64,000 nucleotides of DNA from the NCBI RefSeq assembly GCF_014873145.1, contig NZ_JADBEK010000001.1, positions 62,001 to 126,000 on the forward strand, written 5' to 3'. This stretch comes from Nonomuraea angiospora (GTDB taxonomy: Bacteria; Actinomycetota; Actinomycetes; Streptosporangiales; Streptosporangiaceae). Below are positions 52,062-60,524 of the stretch, piece by piece. The notes under the pieces are model-generated. The model did no database searches and was not told the DNA's origin. It worked only from the letters and a program-made list of their open reading frames with translations. The position numbers were made by a program, and so were the translations under genes. Numbering within the stretch: position 1 is the stretch's first letter; every line of letters starts with the position of its first letter.

Positions 52062-53732
52062 TCAGGCGAGGGCCGCCGTGGCGCGTTCGCGGCAGTCGGC
52101 CAGCGTGAGGCCGGCCAGGGCCTCGCGTACGGCGGGGACGCACACCGGGGCCATGGACAGGCTGGTCACGCCGAGCCCCACCAGCAGGGGCGCGAGCAGC
52201 GGGTCTCCGGCCGCCTCCCCGCACACCCCGACCGGCTTGCCCGCCTCCCGCCCCGCCCGGGCGCACATGGCGATCAGCTCCAGCAGCGCGGGCTGGCGCG
52301 GGTCGAGCAGGTCGGCGAGGGCGGAGTGCTGGCGGTCGGCGGCGAAGGTGTACTGGGCGAGGTCGTTGGTGCCGATGCTGAGGAAGTCCAGCTCCCGCAG
52401 CAGCCGCCCGGCCCGCAGCGCCGCCGCCGGGACCTCGATCATCGCGCCCACCCTGGCGATGCCCCTGGCGCGGGCGCGCTTCGCGAACCCGGTCGCCTCC
52501 GCCGTCGTGGTGACCATGGGCGCCATCACCCACGCCTCCGCCCCCGTCTTGCGGGCCGCCTCGGCGATGGCGTCGAGCTGGGTGTCCAGCACGTCCGGCA
52601 GCAGCCGGTCCACGCGCAGGCCGCGCACGCCGAGGGCCGGGTTCGGCTCGCCGGGCAGGCCGAGGAAGGGCAGGGGCTTGTCGGTGCCCGCGTCGAGCGT
52701 GCGCACGATCACGCTCTCCGCCCGCGCGAACACCTCGGCGTACGCGGCCACCTGCTCCTCGAACGAGGGCGCCGTCGTACGGTCCAGGAACAGGAACTCC
52801 GTCCTGAACAGCCCGACCCCCTCGGCGCCCGGCCGCAGGTCCGCGGCCGAGCCGATGTTGAGCAGCAGCTTCACCGGGTGGCCGTCCGAGGTCCGGCCCG
52901 GGCCCCGGCCGGCCGCCAGCCTGGCCCGCTCCGCGCGGTCGGCCTCCTGGACCTCGGCCGCCTCCTGCTCGGTGAGGCCGACGGCGAGCTCGCCGGTGCG
53001 GCCGTCCACGCCGACCACGGTGCCGTCCGGGACGTCCATGATCCCCTTGCAGGCCACCACGGCGGGCAGGCCCCGGCCGCGGGCCAGGATCGCGGTGTGG
53101 CTCGTCGGCCCGCCCCGCTCGGTCACCAGCGCCAGCACGTCCGGGCCCAGGCCCGCGGTGTCGGCGGGGGAGAGGTCCTCGGCCACCAGCACGTACGGGT
53201 GCCCGGGGGAGGGGAGCCCCGGCATGGGCAGGCCGAGCGCGAACGCCACGGCCCGGTGCTTGAGGTCGTCGAGGTCGGCGGCCCGTTCGGCCAGGTAGCC
53301 GCCGAGCGCGGCCAGCGTGTCCCGGTGCTGGGCGAAGGCGGCGTCCAGGGCGTGGGCGGCGTCCATGCCCTCCCGGGCCCGGCCCTGGGCGTCCTCCAGC
53401 AGCATCGGGTCGTCGGCGATCATGGCCAGCGCCTCGAGGATGTCCGCCGCCTCGCCCGAGGCGCCGGCGGCCCGCCGGGAGAGGTCGGCGGCGACCGCCT
53501 CCAGGGCGGCGGCGACGGCGGACGACTCTGCGGCGGGGTCGGCGACCGGGCGCGGCGGGGGCAGCGTCGGCGGGGCGGCCATCCGCATCGCCGGCCCCGC
53601 CGCCCGCCCCTGGCTCACCCCGAGCCCGGTCAGAAACCCGCCCGAACCGGAGAAGGCGGGCCGGTCAGGATGGCCGCTGCCGGGAGGGGCCGAGTCAGGA
53701 CGGCCGCTGCCGGGAGCGGGCTGGTCAGGCAT
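52062..53732 (-). CDS. ptsI: PTS Enzyme I (phosphoenolpyruvate-protein phosphotransferase)
   Basis: The 556-residue Enzyme I has the phosphorylated His212 in TERGGPTSHTAILARG, the PEP-binding barrel (GVGLFRTEFLFLDR, RTLDAGTDKPLPF, GAMIEVPAAAL, LSIGTNDLAQY) and the catalytic Cys in VGVCGEAAGDP. It takes phosphate from PEP and passes it to HPr. The N-terminus has about 30 extra Pro/Gly residues from a 30-bp tandem repeat before the usual start (LTGLGVSQGRAAG), so a downstream start is conceivable. ATG 53732 overlaps the HPr gene by 8 bases. It is the last gene of the operon. Confidence 0.95.
   Translation of the reverse strand: MPDQPAPGSGRPDSAPPGSGHPDRPAFSGSGGFLTGLGVSQGRAAGPAMRMAAPPTLPPPRPVADPAAESSAVAAALEAVAADLSRRAAGASGEAADILEALAMIADDPMLLEDAQGRAREGMDAAHALDAAFAQHRDTLAALGGYLAERAADLDDLKHRAVAFALGLPMPGLPSPGHPYVLVAEDLSPADTAGLGPDVLALVTERGGPTSHTAILARGRGLPAVVACKGIMDVPDGTVVGVDGRTGELAVGLTEQEAAEVQEADRAERARLAAGRGPGRTSDGHPVKLLLNIGSAADLRPGAEGVGLFRTEFLFLDRTTAPSFEEQVAAYAEVFARAESVIVRTLDAGTDKPLPFLGLPGEPNPALGVRGLRVDRLLPDVLDTQLDAIAEAARKTGAEAWVMAPMVTTTAEATGFAKRARARGIARVGAMIEVPAAALRAGRLLRELDFLSIGTNDLAQYTFAADRQHSALADLLDPRQPALLELIAMCARAGREAGKPVGVCGEAAGDPLLAPLLVGLGVTSLSMAPVCVPAVREALAGLTLADCRERATAALA
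53664..53730 (-). repeat. 30-bp tandem repeat at the 5' end of ptsI
   Basis: Units 53664-53693 and 53694-53723, plus GTCAGG 53724-53729, repeat GTCAGGAYGGCCGCTGCCGG with few mismatches. They encode D-x-P-A-P-G-S-G-x-P-type peptide and reach into the last codons of ptsH. Confidence 0.85.
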
Positions 53733-54006
53733 CGAGGGCCTCTTCCGCGTCGAGGTCGCGCGAGAGCAGCGCCACCAGCGAGTCCAGCGCCTCCTCCGCC
53801 CCCGGCCCGTCCGCCTCCAGCGTCACCTCCGTGCCGCGCACGGCCCCCAGCGACAGCACGCCGAGCATGCTCTTCGCCGGGACCGCCTTCTCCCCGAGCC
53901 GCACCGTCACCGGCACCCCCAGCCGCGCCGCCGCCTGCACGAAGAGCTTGGCGGGCCGGGCGTGCAGGCCGCTGGCAGAGGCCACGATCACCGTTCGCTG
54001 TGCCAT
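53725..54006 (-). CDS. ptsH: HPr phosphocarrier protein
   Basis: The 93-residue HPr has the phosphorylated His15 in SASGLHARPA and the family end (LGAVRGTEVTLEADGPGAEEAL). The region around residue 46 reads AKSMLGVLSLG, with the Ser46 equivalent present. It relays phosphate from Enzyme I to the IIA domain. ATG 54006 follows AGGAGG by 6 bases. It sits between the dehydrogenase and ptsI genes. Confidence 0.96.
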   Translation of the reverse strand: MAQRTVIVASASGLHARPAKLFVQAAARLGVPVTVRLGEKAVPAKSMLGVLSLGAVRGTEVTLEADGPGAEEALDSLVALLSRDLDAEEALDA

Positions 54007-54016
54007 CTCGAACCTC

Positions 54017-55021
54017 CTACGGCTCAATAGTGACCTTGATGGCCGCGCCCCTGCTGACGAGGTCGATCCCGTCGAGCACCCGGGGCAGCGGCAGACGGTG
54101 GGTGATGAGGTCGGACACCACCACGTCCCCCGAGGCTACGAGGCGCAGCGCCTCGGCGTTGTGCGCCGGGCTGGAGCCGTTGGCGCCGACGATGGTCAGC
54201 TCGCGGTAGTGGACGAGGTTGGAGTCGATGGTGACGAGCGGGTCGTCCTTGGGCAGGCCGCCGAAGAAGCTGATGCGCCCCTGCCGGGCCGCCATCCGTA
54301 CCGCCTGCTCCTGCGCCGCCCCCGAGGCCGCCGCCGTGATCACCACGTCGGCGCCGCGCCCGCCGGTCAGCTTGAGCACCTGCTCGACCGGGTCGGAGTC
54401 GATCGCCGCGTCCGGGCGTACCAGCTCGGCGGCCATCGCCAGGCGCTGCGGGTTGACGTCCACGAGGAAGACGCGGGCGGCGCCGCGCGCCCGCGCCAGG
54501 CGTACGTGCAGGCAGCCGATCGGGCCCGCGCCCATCACCACCACGTCGTCGCCCGCCCCCACGCGCGCCAGCGACTGCCCGTTGAGCACGCAGGCCAGGG
54601 GCTCGGCCACCGACGCCTCGGCGTAGCCGACGCCCGGCGGGATGGCGTTGACGCCGTTCACGGCCAGCACCTTGGCCGGGATCACCATGTACTCGGCGAA
54701 GCCGCCGTCGTAGTGGTAGCCCATCGACTCCTGGTTCGGGCAGACGGTCAGGCGGCCGCGCAGGCACTCCGGGCAGGCGCCGCACGGGATCGCGGCGATC
54801 ACCTGCACCCGCTCGCCCGTGTCCACGACCTCGCCGGCGATCTCGTGGCCCATCACGCGCGGCGGCCTGATGTGGTGGTGCCCGAACTTGAGGATCTTGG
54901 CGTCGGTGCCGCACGTCGAGCAGTTCCGTACGCGGATCTTCAGCTCGCCGGGCCCGGCGACGGGCTCCGGCGCGTCCTCGATCCGGATGTCGCCGGGAGC
55001 GTGGAATCTGGCGACTTTCAC
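54017..55021 (-). CDS. Zinc-dependent medium-chain polyol(-phosphate) dehydrogenase
   Basis: The 334-residue MDR enzyme has the catalytic zinc ligands in CSTCGTD and VMGHEIAGEV, the structural zinc Cys cluster CGACPECLRGRLTVC, and the NAD fold GAGPIGCLHVRLAR. Within a PTS operon it most likely oxidises the imported hexitol phosphate (mannitol-1-P, galactitol-1-P or sorbitol-6-P type) to a ketose phosphate. GTG 55021 overlaps the IIA stop (GTGA). The exact polyol cannot be read from the sequence. Confidence 0.88.
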   Translation of the reverse strand: MKVARFHAPGDIRIEDAPEPVAGPGELKIRVRNCSTCGTDAKILKFGHHHIRPPRVMGHEIAGEVVDTGERVQVIAAIPCGACPECLRGRLTVCPNQESMGYHYDGGFAEYMVIPAKVLAVNGVNAIPPGVGYAEASVAEPLACVLNGQSLARVGAGDDVVVMGAGPIGCLHVRLARARGAARVFLVDVNPQRLAMAAELVRPDAAIDSDPVEQVLKLTGGRGADVVITAAASGAAQEQAVRMAARQGRISFFGGLPKDDPLVTIDSNLVHYRELTIVGANGSSPAHNAEALRLVASGDVVVSDLITHRLPLPRVLDGIDLVSRGAAIKVTIEP

Positions 55022-55446
55022 GCTGTGAGCTCCTTCATCACTTGTGAGACTTCGGTGGCCTCGCGCAGCGTCCTGGCGCGGTCGGGGTCGAGCAGGATCT
55101 CGGCCAGCGCCGCCAGCAGCGGCACGTGCCCGCCGTCCTTGGCCGCGATGCCGACGCAGAGCGTGACCTGCTCGCCGTCCCAGTCGATGCCGCCGGGGAA
55201 GCGCACCACGCAGATGGCGTCGCGCCTGACGTCCTCCTTGGAGGCGTTGGTCCCGTGGGGGATGGCCACGCCCTCGCCGACGTACGTGGAGATCGTCCGC
55301 TCGCGTTCGAGCATCGCCTCGATGTACGGCTCCGCGACCGCCCCCACCTCGACCAGCGCCCGCCCGCACCGGCGGATGGCCGCGGCGCGGTCGGGGGCGC
55401 TCTCGTGCAGCAGCACGGCCCGCGGGTCGAGCAGGCCGTCACGCAT
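55018..55446 (-). CDS. PTS IIA component, mannitol/fructose type
   Basis: The 142-residue IIA of the mannitol/fructose family carries the phosphorylated His64 in GVAIPHGTNASKED and the downstream VVRFPGGIDWDGEQVTLCVGIA-type strands. It accepts phosphate from HPr and gives it to IIB. It overlaps the IIB gene by 8 bases and the dehydrogenase by 4, so the operon is tightly coupled. Confidence 0.94.
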   Translation of the reverse strand: MRDGLLDPRAVLLHESAPDRAAAIRRCGRALVEVGAVAEPYIEAMLERERTISTYVGEGVAIPHGTNASKEDVRRDAICVVRFPGGIDWDGEQVTLCVGIAAKDGGHVPLLAALAEILLDPDRARTLREATEVSQVMKELTA

Positions 55447-55747
55447 CGACGGTGCCGCCGTTCTTGATGGTGTTCACCAGCCGGGTCACCGCCGGGTCGC
55501 CGAGGAAGATCTGGAACGAGACCAGGACCTTCCCGGGGGCGGCGGCCCTGGCGCGGGCGGCCAGCCCGGCGTGGCACAGGACCACGTCGGCGTCGTCGGG
55601 GATGGAGTTGACGGGCGTGTGCTCGACGCTGACGCCGGTGTCCTTGAGTTGCTTGCGCAGCGTGGAGGCGAGCATCACGCTGCTGCCCATGCCCGCGTCG
55701 CAGGCCACGATGATCTTGTGGATGTCCTTGCTGTCGATGCCGGCCAT
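55439..55747 (-). CDS. PTS IIB component, mannitol type
   Basis: The 102-residue IIB has the phosphorylated Cys16 in IIVACDAGMGSSVM, the signature of the mannitol IIB class. It receives phosphate from IIA and phosphorylates the sugar bound in IIC. In many bacteria this domain is fused to IIC; here it is a separate chain, 3 bases downstream of the IIC stop. Confidence 0.95.
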   Translation of the reverse strand: MAGIDSKDIHKIIVACDAGMGSSVMLASTLRKQLKDTGVSVEHTPVNSIPDDADVVLCHAGLAARARAAAPGKVLVSFQIFLGDPAVTRLVNTIKNGGTVDA

Positions 55748-55750
55748 GGC

Positions 55751-56878
55751 TCAGGCCTCCTTGTTGGCGGGTGCGGCGGCAGGTTCGGTGGCGGTGACGG
55801 CTTCCTGCGAGCCCTCCGGCTCGTCCTTCTTCTCGCCCCTGCCGAAGCCGAGCAGGATCGCGGCGACGGCGAACGACACGGCCGTGGCCACGAGGATCCC
55901 CAGGCTGGAGCCGAGCCAGCCGCCCTTCGGCGTGACCGCGATGTAGGCGAAGATGCTGCCGGGCGACGGCGTGGCGACCAGGCCCGCCCCGGTGACCATG
56001 AACGTGAACACGCCGGCCGCGCCGCCCGCGATGACCGCGAGGATGAGGCGGGGCTTCATGAGCACGTACGGGAAGTAGATCTCGTGGATGCCGCCGAAGA
56101 AGTGGATGATCATGGCGGCGGGCGTGCTCGGGCGCAGCTCGCGCGGGCCGAACAGCAGGTACGCCAGCAGCAGCCCGAGGCCGGGCCCCGGGTTCGACTC
56201 CAGCATGAACAGGATCGACTTGCCCGTCTCCGCCGCCTGCGCGACGCCGAGCGGGCCGAGCACGCCGTGGTTGATGGCGTTGTTCAGGAACAGGACCTTG
56301 GCCGGCTCGATCAGCACGGAGGCGACGGGGAGCAGGTTGTGGCCGATGAGCCAGCTCACCGCGTTGCCCGCGGCCGTGGTGACCGTCTGGACGATCGGGC
56401 CGATGCCGAACATCCCGACCACGGCCATCGCGCCGCCCACGATGCCGGCGGAGAAGTTGTCCACGAGCATCTCGAAGCCGGCCTTGGTCCGCTGCTCCGT
56501 GAACTTGTCCACATATTTCAGGATCAAGGCGGTGAGCGGGCCGATGATCATGGCGCCGAGGAACATCGGAGAGTCCGTGCCCACCACGACGCCCATCACC
56601 GCCACCGCGCCCACGACCGCGCCGCGTTGCCCGTGGACCATCCGGCCGCCGGTGTAGGCGATGAGGATCGGCAGCAGGGTCGAGATGATCGGGCCGACCA
56701 TCTTCGCGAGCGTCTCGTTGGGCAGCCAGCCGGTCGGGATGAACAGCGCGGTGATCAGGCCCCAGGCGATGAACGCGCCGATGTTCGGCATGATCATGCC
56801 GGCCAGGTGGCCGCCGATGCGCTGGATGGTGGCCTTGACACCGGTTCCGGTGACCGGGGGTGTGTAACTGTCGGCCAT
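55751..56878 (-). CDS. PTS IIC component, mannitol type
   Basis: The 375-residue membrane permease shows mannitol-IIC features: GGHLAGMIMPNIGAFIAWGL, the TGGRMVHG loop, FLNNAINHGVLGPLG and the substrate loop GGIHEIYFPYVLMKP. It binds and translocates the hexitol while IIB phosphorylates it. ATG 56878 follows AAGGAG by 7 bases. The C-terminal tail (KKDEPEGSQEAVTATEPAAA) is a cytoplasmic low-complexity extension in place of the fused IIB domain. Confidence 0.94.
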   Translation of the reverse strand: MADSYTPPVTGTGVKATIQRIGGHLAGMIMPNIGAFIAWGLITALFIPTGWLPNETLAKMVGPIISTLLPILIAYTGGRMVHGQRGAVVGAVAVMGVVVGTDSPMFLGAMIIGPLTALILKYVDKFTEQRTKAGFEMLVDNFSAGIVGGAMAVVGMFGIGPIVQTVTTAAGNAVSWLIGHNLLPVASVLIEPAKVLFLNNAINHGVLGPLGVAQAAETGKSILFMLESNPGPGLGLLLAYLLFGPRELRPSTPAAMIIHFFGGIHEIYFPYVLMKPRLILAVIAGGAAGVFTFMVTGAGLVATPSPGSIFAYIAVTPKGGWLGSSLGILVATAVSFAVAAILLGFGRGEKKDEPEGSQEAVTATEPAAAPANKEA

Positions 56879-56910
56879 GGACGTGCTCCTTCGGGGGGAT
56901 GAGCAGTTGA

Positions 56911-57867
56911 TCAGCCGCTGTGCGGGACAAGGGGGGAGGCGAGGGGGCGGGACGGGTCGGGCGGGTGGACGGCGACGACGACCGGGTCGATGTCGGCGGG
57001 GCCGGGCATGCGGCTGCCGGGCAGGCGGACCGCCGCGGCGCCCCAGGCCAGCGCCCGCGCCAGGGCGTCGGGGCCGCGCCCGCCGCCGGCCAGGAAGCCG
57101 GCCAGCATGGCGTCGCCGGCGCCGACGGAGCTGCGCGGCTCGGTGACGGCGGCCTCGCCGTACCAGACGCCCTGCTCCTCGACGAGGACGGCGCCGTCGG
57201 CGCCCAGGCTGGCCAGCACGGTACGCGCGCCCGCGGCCCGCAGCTTGCCGGCCGCCTCGACCACGTCGCCCAGGCGGCGGATGAGCATGCCGGTCGCGGC
57301 GGACAGCTCCTCGAGGTTGGGCTTGACCAGCGCGGGCGCGGCGCCGAGCGCGCAGGCCAGCGCCGGGCCGCTGGTGTCGACGGCCACGTGGATGCCCGCC
57401 CCGGCGAACCTGCGGCACAGCCGGGCGTAGACGTCGGCCGGGACCTCGGGCGGCAGGCTGCCCGAGGCGACCACCCAGTCGGCCTCGTGGGCGGCGTCGA
57501 GCACGGCGTCGGCGATCGTGTCCAGCTCGTCGGCCGACAGCGCCGTGCCCGGCTCGTTGATCTTGGTGATGGTGCCGTCGGGCTCGGCCAGGGTGACGTT
57601 GGACCTGGTCGGGCCGGCCACCGGGACGGTGACCATGTCGAGCCCCTCGGCCGCGAGGAGCCGTACGAGCTGCCTGCCCTCGTCGCCGCCGAACGGCACC
57701 ACCGCCCGGCTCGCCACGGCGTTGGCCAGCAGGGCGCGTGAGACGTTGACGCCCTTGCCCCCCGGGTCTAGGTGGGCGGCGGCGGCGCGGATGACGGCGC
57801 CCCGGTCGAGCGCGGCGATCTCGATGGTGCGGTCGAGGCTGGGGTTCAGGGTCAGGGTGAGGATCAT
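56911..57867 (-). CDS. PfkB-family sugar-phosphate kinase (1-phosphofructokinase / tagatose-6-P kinase type)
   Basis: The 318-residue PfkB kinase has the FruK/LacC signatures: LTLNPSLDRTI, LDPGGKGVNVSRAL, the anion-hole and base motif SSVGAGDAMLAGFLAGG, and WVVASGSLPP. It phosphorylates a ketose monophosphate to the bisphosphate. With a IIABC of mannitol type and a polyol-phosphate dehydrogenase in the same operon, its substrate could be fructose-1-P or tagatose-6-P; the sequence alone does not decide. ATG 57867 overlaps the deoR stop (ATGA). Confidence 0.9.
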   Translation of the reverse strand: MILTLTLNPSLDRTIEIAALDRGAVIRAAAAHLDPGGKGVNVSRALLANAVASRAVVPFGGDEGRQLVRLLAAEGLDMVTVPVAGPTRSNVTLAEPDGTITKINEPGTALSADELDTIADAVLDAAHEADWVVASGSLPPEVPADVYARLCRRFAGAGIHVAVDTSGPALACALGAAPALVKPNLEELSAATGMLIRRLGDVVEAAGKLRAAGARTVLASLGADGAVLVEEQGVWYGEAAVTEPRSSVGAGDAMLAGFLAGGGRGPDALARALAWGAAAVRLPGSRMPGPADIDPVVVAVHPPDPSRPLASPLVPHSG

Positions 57868-58625
57868 GCCCGGATCACCTCCGGGCCCGCCGCCGCCAGG
57901 TCGGCGGCGAGGGCGACGTCCAGCCCGGTGTCGGTGACGAGCACGTCGATCTCGTCCAGTCCGGCGAACCTGGCCAGGTACGTGTTCGTGAACTTCGTGT
58001 GGTCGGCCAGCAGCACGCTGCGCTGCGCCGCCTTGACCATGGCCCGCTTGATCGCCGCCTCGGCCGGGTCGGGCGTGGTCAGGCCCCTGGTGAGCGAGCA
58101 GCCGTTGGCCGCCATGAAGGCCACGTCCACGTTGAGGTCGGCCAGCGGGCGCAGCGCCCAGTCGTCGACCGTGGCGAGCGTCTTGCCGCGCACCCGGCCG
58201 CCCAGCATGATCACGTGCAGGTTGGCGCGGGCGGCCAGGGCGGTGGCCAGCGGCGGCGAGTTCACCACGACGGTGAGCTCGCGGTCGGCGGGCAGCACCT
58301 GGACCAGCCGGCCCGTCGTGGTGCCCGCGTCGATGATCACGGAACCGTCCTCGGGCAGCTCCGCCAGCGCGGCCTTGGCGATGCGCTCCTTCTCGGCCGT
58401 CATCACCTCGTCGCGGGTGGCCAGCGCGGGCTCGAACCCGAGGCGCTCGACGGGGATCGCGCCCCCGTGCACCCGGCGCAGCACGCCCGCCCGCTCCAGC
58501 GCCGTCAGGTCGCGGCGGATCGTCTCGGTGGTCACGTCGAGCTCGGCGGCCAGCGTCACCACGTCGACGCGGCCCGCGGCGCGCGCTCTCCGCAGGATCT
58601 CCTGCTGCCGCTCCTCGGCGTACAT
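57864..58625 (-). CDS. DeoR-family repressor of the PTS operon (FruR/GlpR-like)
   Basis: The 253-residue protein has a DeoR winged helix (RQQEILRRARAAGRVDVVTL, TTETIRRDLTALERAGVLRR) and the sugar-phosphate pocket (IIDAGTTTGRLVQVL, VVVNSPPLATAL, DHTKFTNTY). As first gene of the PTS operon it should repress the operon until a ketose phosphate binds. ATG 58625 lies about 36 bases downstream of a good promoter. It is divergent from a secreted serine hydrolase. Confidence 0.93.
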   Translation of the reverse strand: MYAEERQQEILRRARAAGRVDVVTLAAELDVTTETIRRDLTALERAGVLRRVHGGAIPVERLGFEPALATRDEVMTAEKERIAKAALAELPEDGSVIIDAGTTTGRLVQVLPADRELTVVVNSPPLATALAARANLHVIMLGGRVRGKTLATVDDWALRPLADLNVDVAFMAANGCSLTRGLTTPDPAEAAIKRAMVKAAQRSVLLADHTKFTNTYLARFAGLDEIDVLVTDTGLDVALAADLAAAGPEVIRA

Positions 58626-58665
58626 GATGTTGGTTCACCGCCGTTTCGGGTTGGTTTCATCTTTG

Positions 58666-58693
58666 TTTATACCCGCTTTGTTGGCCGGGTCAA
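58666..58693 (-). promoter_or_regulatory. Promoter of the deoR-PTS operon
   Basis: On the minus strand TTGACC (58688-58693) and TATAAA (58666-58671) are 16 bases apart, the best housekeeping-type promoter in the window. CAAAG recurs on both sides of TATAAA (CAAAGCGGG before it and CAAAGATGAAACC after it), so these are candidate operator half-sites for the DeoR protein. Confidence 0.65.
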
Positions 58694-58713
58694 GGCTTGG
58701 TAGGTATAGGCGA

Positions 58714-59568
58714 ATGCGAAGGATGCCCCTGGCCGCCGCGGTGGCCGCCGTCCCCCTTGTCGTCGGGCTCGCCACGCCCGCCCAGGCCGCCCCGCGGGTG
58801 CCGCCGGGCACCACGGCGTCGTGGCTGGTGTTCGACCGGCAGGCGGGCAAGTTCGTGGCCACGCGTAACGCGCACCGCAAGTTCCGCTCGGCCTCGGTCG
58901 TCAAGATCCTCATCGCGATCGACTACCTGGAGCGGCGCAAGAGCGTGCCGGCCGCCGACGCCCGGCTGCTGAAGATCATGCTGCGCTCCAGCGACGACGA
59001 CGCGGCCTCGGCGTTCTGGGACCGCGCCGGCAAGGGGCAGATCATCGTGCGGATGGCGCGCAAGCTCGGCCTGTCCGACACCGCGCCGCCGCCCGCCTCC
59101 AAGCCGGGCTTCTGGGGCTACACCTCGCTCAGCGCGTACGACATCGTGCGGACCTACCGCTACCTGCTCGACAGGGCCGAGCCCAGGGTCCGCGACACGA
59201 TCCTGGGGCACCTGCGGCAGTCCACGCCGTGCGGGACCGACGGCTTCGACCAGACGTTCGGCATCCCCGACGCGGTGCCCCGGCCGTGGGCGGTCAAGCA
59301 GGGCTGGTCGGGGTTCGGCGACACGCCGCCCACGCGGTGCTCCGGCGCGCGGGCGGTCGGGGCGCCCATCTCGTGGATCGCCCAGCGCGCCACCGGCTCG
59401 GGCGTGCCCGACTACGGCCGCCCGGTGCTGCACACGACGGGCCTGGTGGGCAAGAACGAGCGGTACGTTGTCGCGGTGCTGACGGCGCACCCGGCGGGCG
59501 GCACGTGGGCCTCCTCGGTCACCCGCGTCACCAAGCTGACGGGCGAGCTCTACCGAAGCCTCTCCTGA
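58714..59568 (+). CDS. Secreted beta-lactamase-fold serine hydrolase (class A-like)
   Basis: The 284-residue protein has a signal peptide (to TPAQAAPR) and the penicilloyl-serine transferase pattern: SVVK at 61-64, an SDN-like SSDDDAAS, and HTTG near the C-terminus in place of KTG. The canonical Glu166 region of class A beta-lactamases is not evident, so it is more likely a cell-wall or esterase-type homologue than an antibiotic-resistance enzyme. ATG 58714 has no Shine-Dalgarno. The stop overlaps the next start (TGATG). Confidence 0.82.
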   Translation: MRRMPLAAAVAAVPLVVGLATPAQAAPRVPPGTTASWLVFDRQAGKFVATRNAHRKFRSASVVKILIAIDYLERRKSVPAADARLLKIMLRSSDDDAASAFWDRAGKGQIIVRMARKLGLSDTAPPPASKPGFWGYTSLSAYDIVRTYRYLLDRAEPRVRDTILGHLRQSTPCGTDGFDQTFGIPDAVPRPWAVKQGWSGFGDTPPTRCSGARAVGAPISWIAQRATGSGVPDYGRPVLHTTGLVGKNERYVVAVLTAHPAGGTWASSVTRVTKLTGELYRSLS

Positions 59569-60524
59569 TGGCGGGCATGCCGCCCGCGACCGGGTCCCAG
59601 CGCATCACCTGGGCCGAGGTGCCCGCCGAGGTGCGGGCGGCGATCGAGAAGCTGCTCGGGAGCGAGGTGGCCGCCGCGGCGAGCCAGCCGGGCGGCTTCT
59701 CCGAGGGCGTGGCCGCCCGGCTGCGGCTCGCCGACGGCGGGCGAGCGTTCGTCAAGGCGGCGAGTTCGCTCGTGGCACCGGGGGTGGCCCGGTTCCACCG
59801 CCGGGAGATCGAGGTCTCCCGGCGGCTCCCCGACGGGGTGCCGGCGCCGCGGCTGCTCCACGCCCATGACGACGGCACGTGGGTGGCCCTGGTGTTCGAG
59901 GACGTGGAGGGGCGGCTGCCCGCCCAGCCGTGGGAGCGCGACGAGCTCGACCGGGTGCTCGCCGCCGCGACCGGGCTGGCGCGGGCGCTGACCCCGTCGC
60001 CGATCGACCCGGCCCTGCTCGCCCGGCCACGGCTCGGCGGGTGGCGCGCGCTCGCGGACGAGGGCGGCGCCGGCCGGCTCGCCCCGGTGTCGCGGTGGGC
60101 GAGCGATCATCTCGACGAGCTGGTCGCGCTGGAGGAGGCGGCCGCCTCCTCCCTCACGGGCGAGACGCTCCTGCACGGAGATCTCTATCCGTTCAACATC
60201 ATGCTCACCACGGATCGCGTCCTCGTCGTCGACTGGCCCCACGCCTGGGTCGGGGCCCCGCACTGCGACGTGCTCACCCTGCTGTCGAGCGCCTCGCTGA
60301 GCGGGGTGGACCCGCAGGCGTTCGCCCGGGAGCATCCGCTGACCCGCGACCTCCCGCCGGAGGCGATCGACGCCTTCCTCGCCGCGCACGCCGGCTTCCT
60401 GCTGCGGCTGGCGGCGAACGCCGGGCCGGGCGCCGACCGCCACCTGGTCGCCATGGCCACCGCGCTGGGCAAGGCGTCGCTGCGCTGGCTGCGGCGCCGG
60501 CTCCAGGACGTCAGCGGAACGTGA
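59568..60524 (+). CDS. APH-fold phosphotransferase family protein
   Basis: The 318-residue kinase of the aminoglycoside/choline-kinase superfamily has the catalytic loop LLHGDLYPFNIM, the metal motif VVDWPHAWVGAPHCD (with Trp after the first Asp) and the N-lobe ARLRLADGGRAFVKAA. The substrate is unknown. The start ATG 59568 overlaps the upstream stop, so it is coupled to the beta-lactamase-fold gene. Its end overlaps the convergent methyltransferase gene by 14 bases. Confidence 0.87.
   Translation: MAGMPPATGSQRITWAEVPAEVRAAIEKLLGSEVAAAASQPGGFSEGVAARLRLADGGRAFVKAASSLVAPGVARFHRREIEVSRRLPDGVPAPRLLHAHDDGTWVALVFEDVEGRLPAQPWERDELDRVLAAATGLARALTPSPIDPALLARPRLGGWRALADEGGAGRLAPVSRWASDHLDELVALEEAAASSLTGETLLHGDLYPFNIMLTTDRVLVVDWPHAWVGAPHCDVLTLLSSASLSGVDPQAFAREHPLTRDLPPEAIDAFLAAHAGFLLRLAANAGPGADRHLVAMATALGKASLRWLRRRLQDVSGT

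Noticed and set aside
58714..60524. Antibiotic resistance pair (beta-lactamase-like plus aminoglycoside phosphotransferase-like)
   Set aside because: Class-defining resistance residues are not evident (HTTG for KTG, no clear Glu166 region), and the APH fold is shared by many metabolic kinases.
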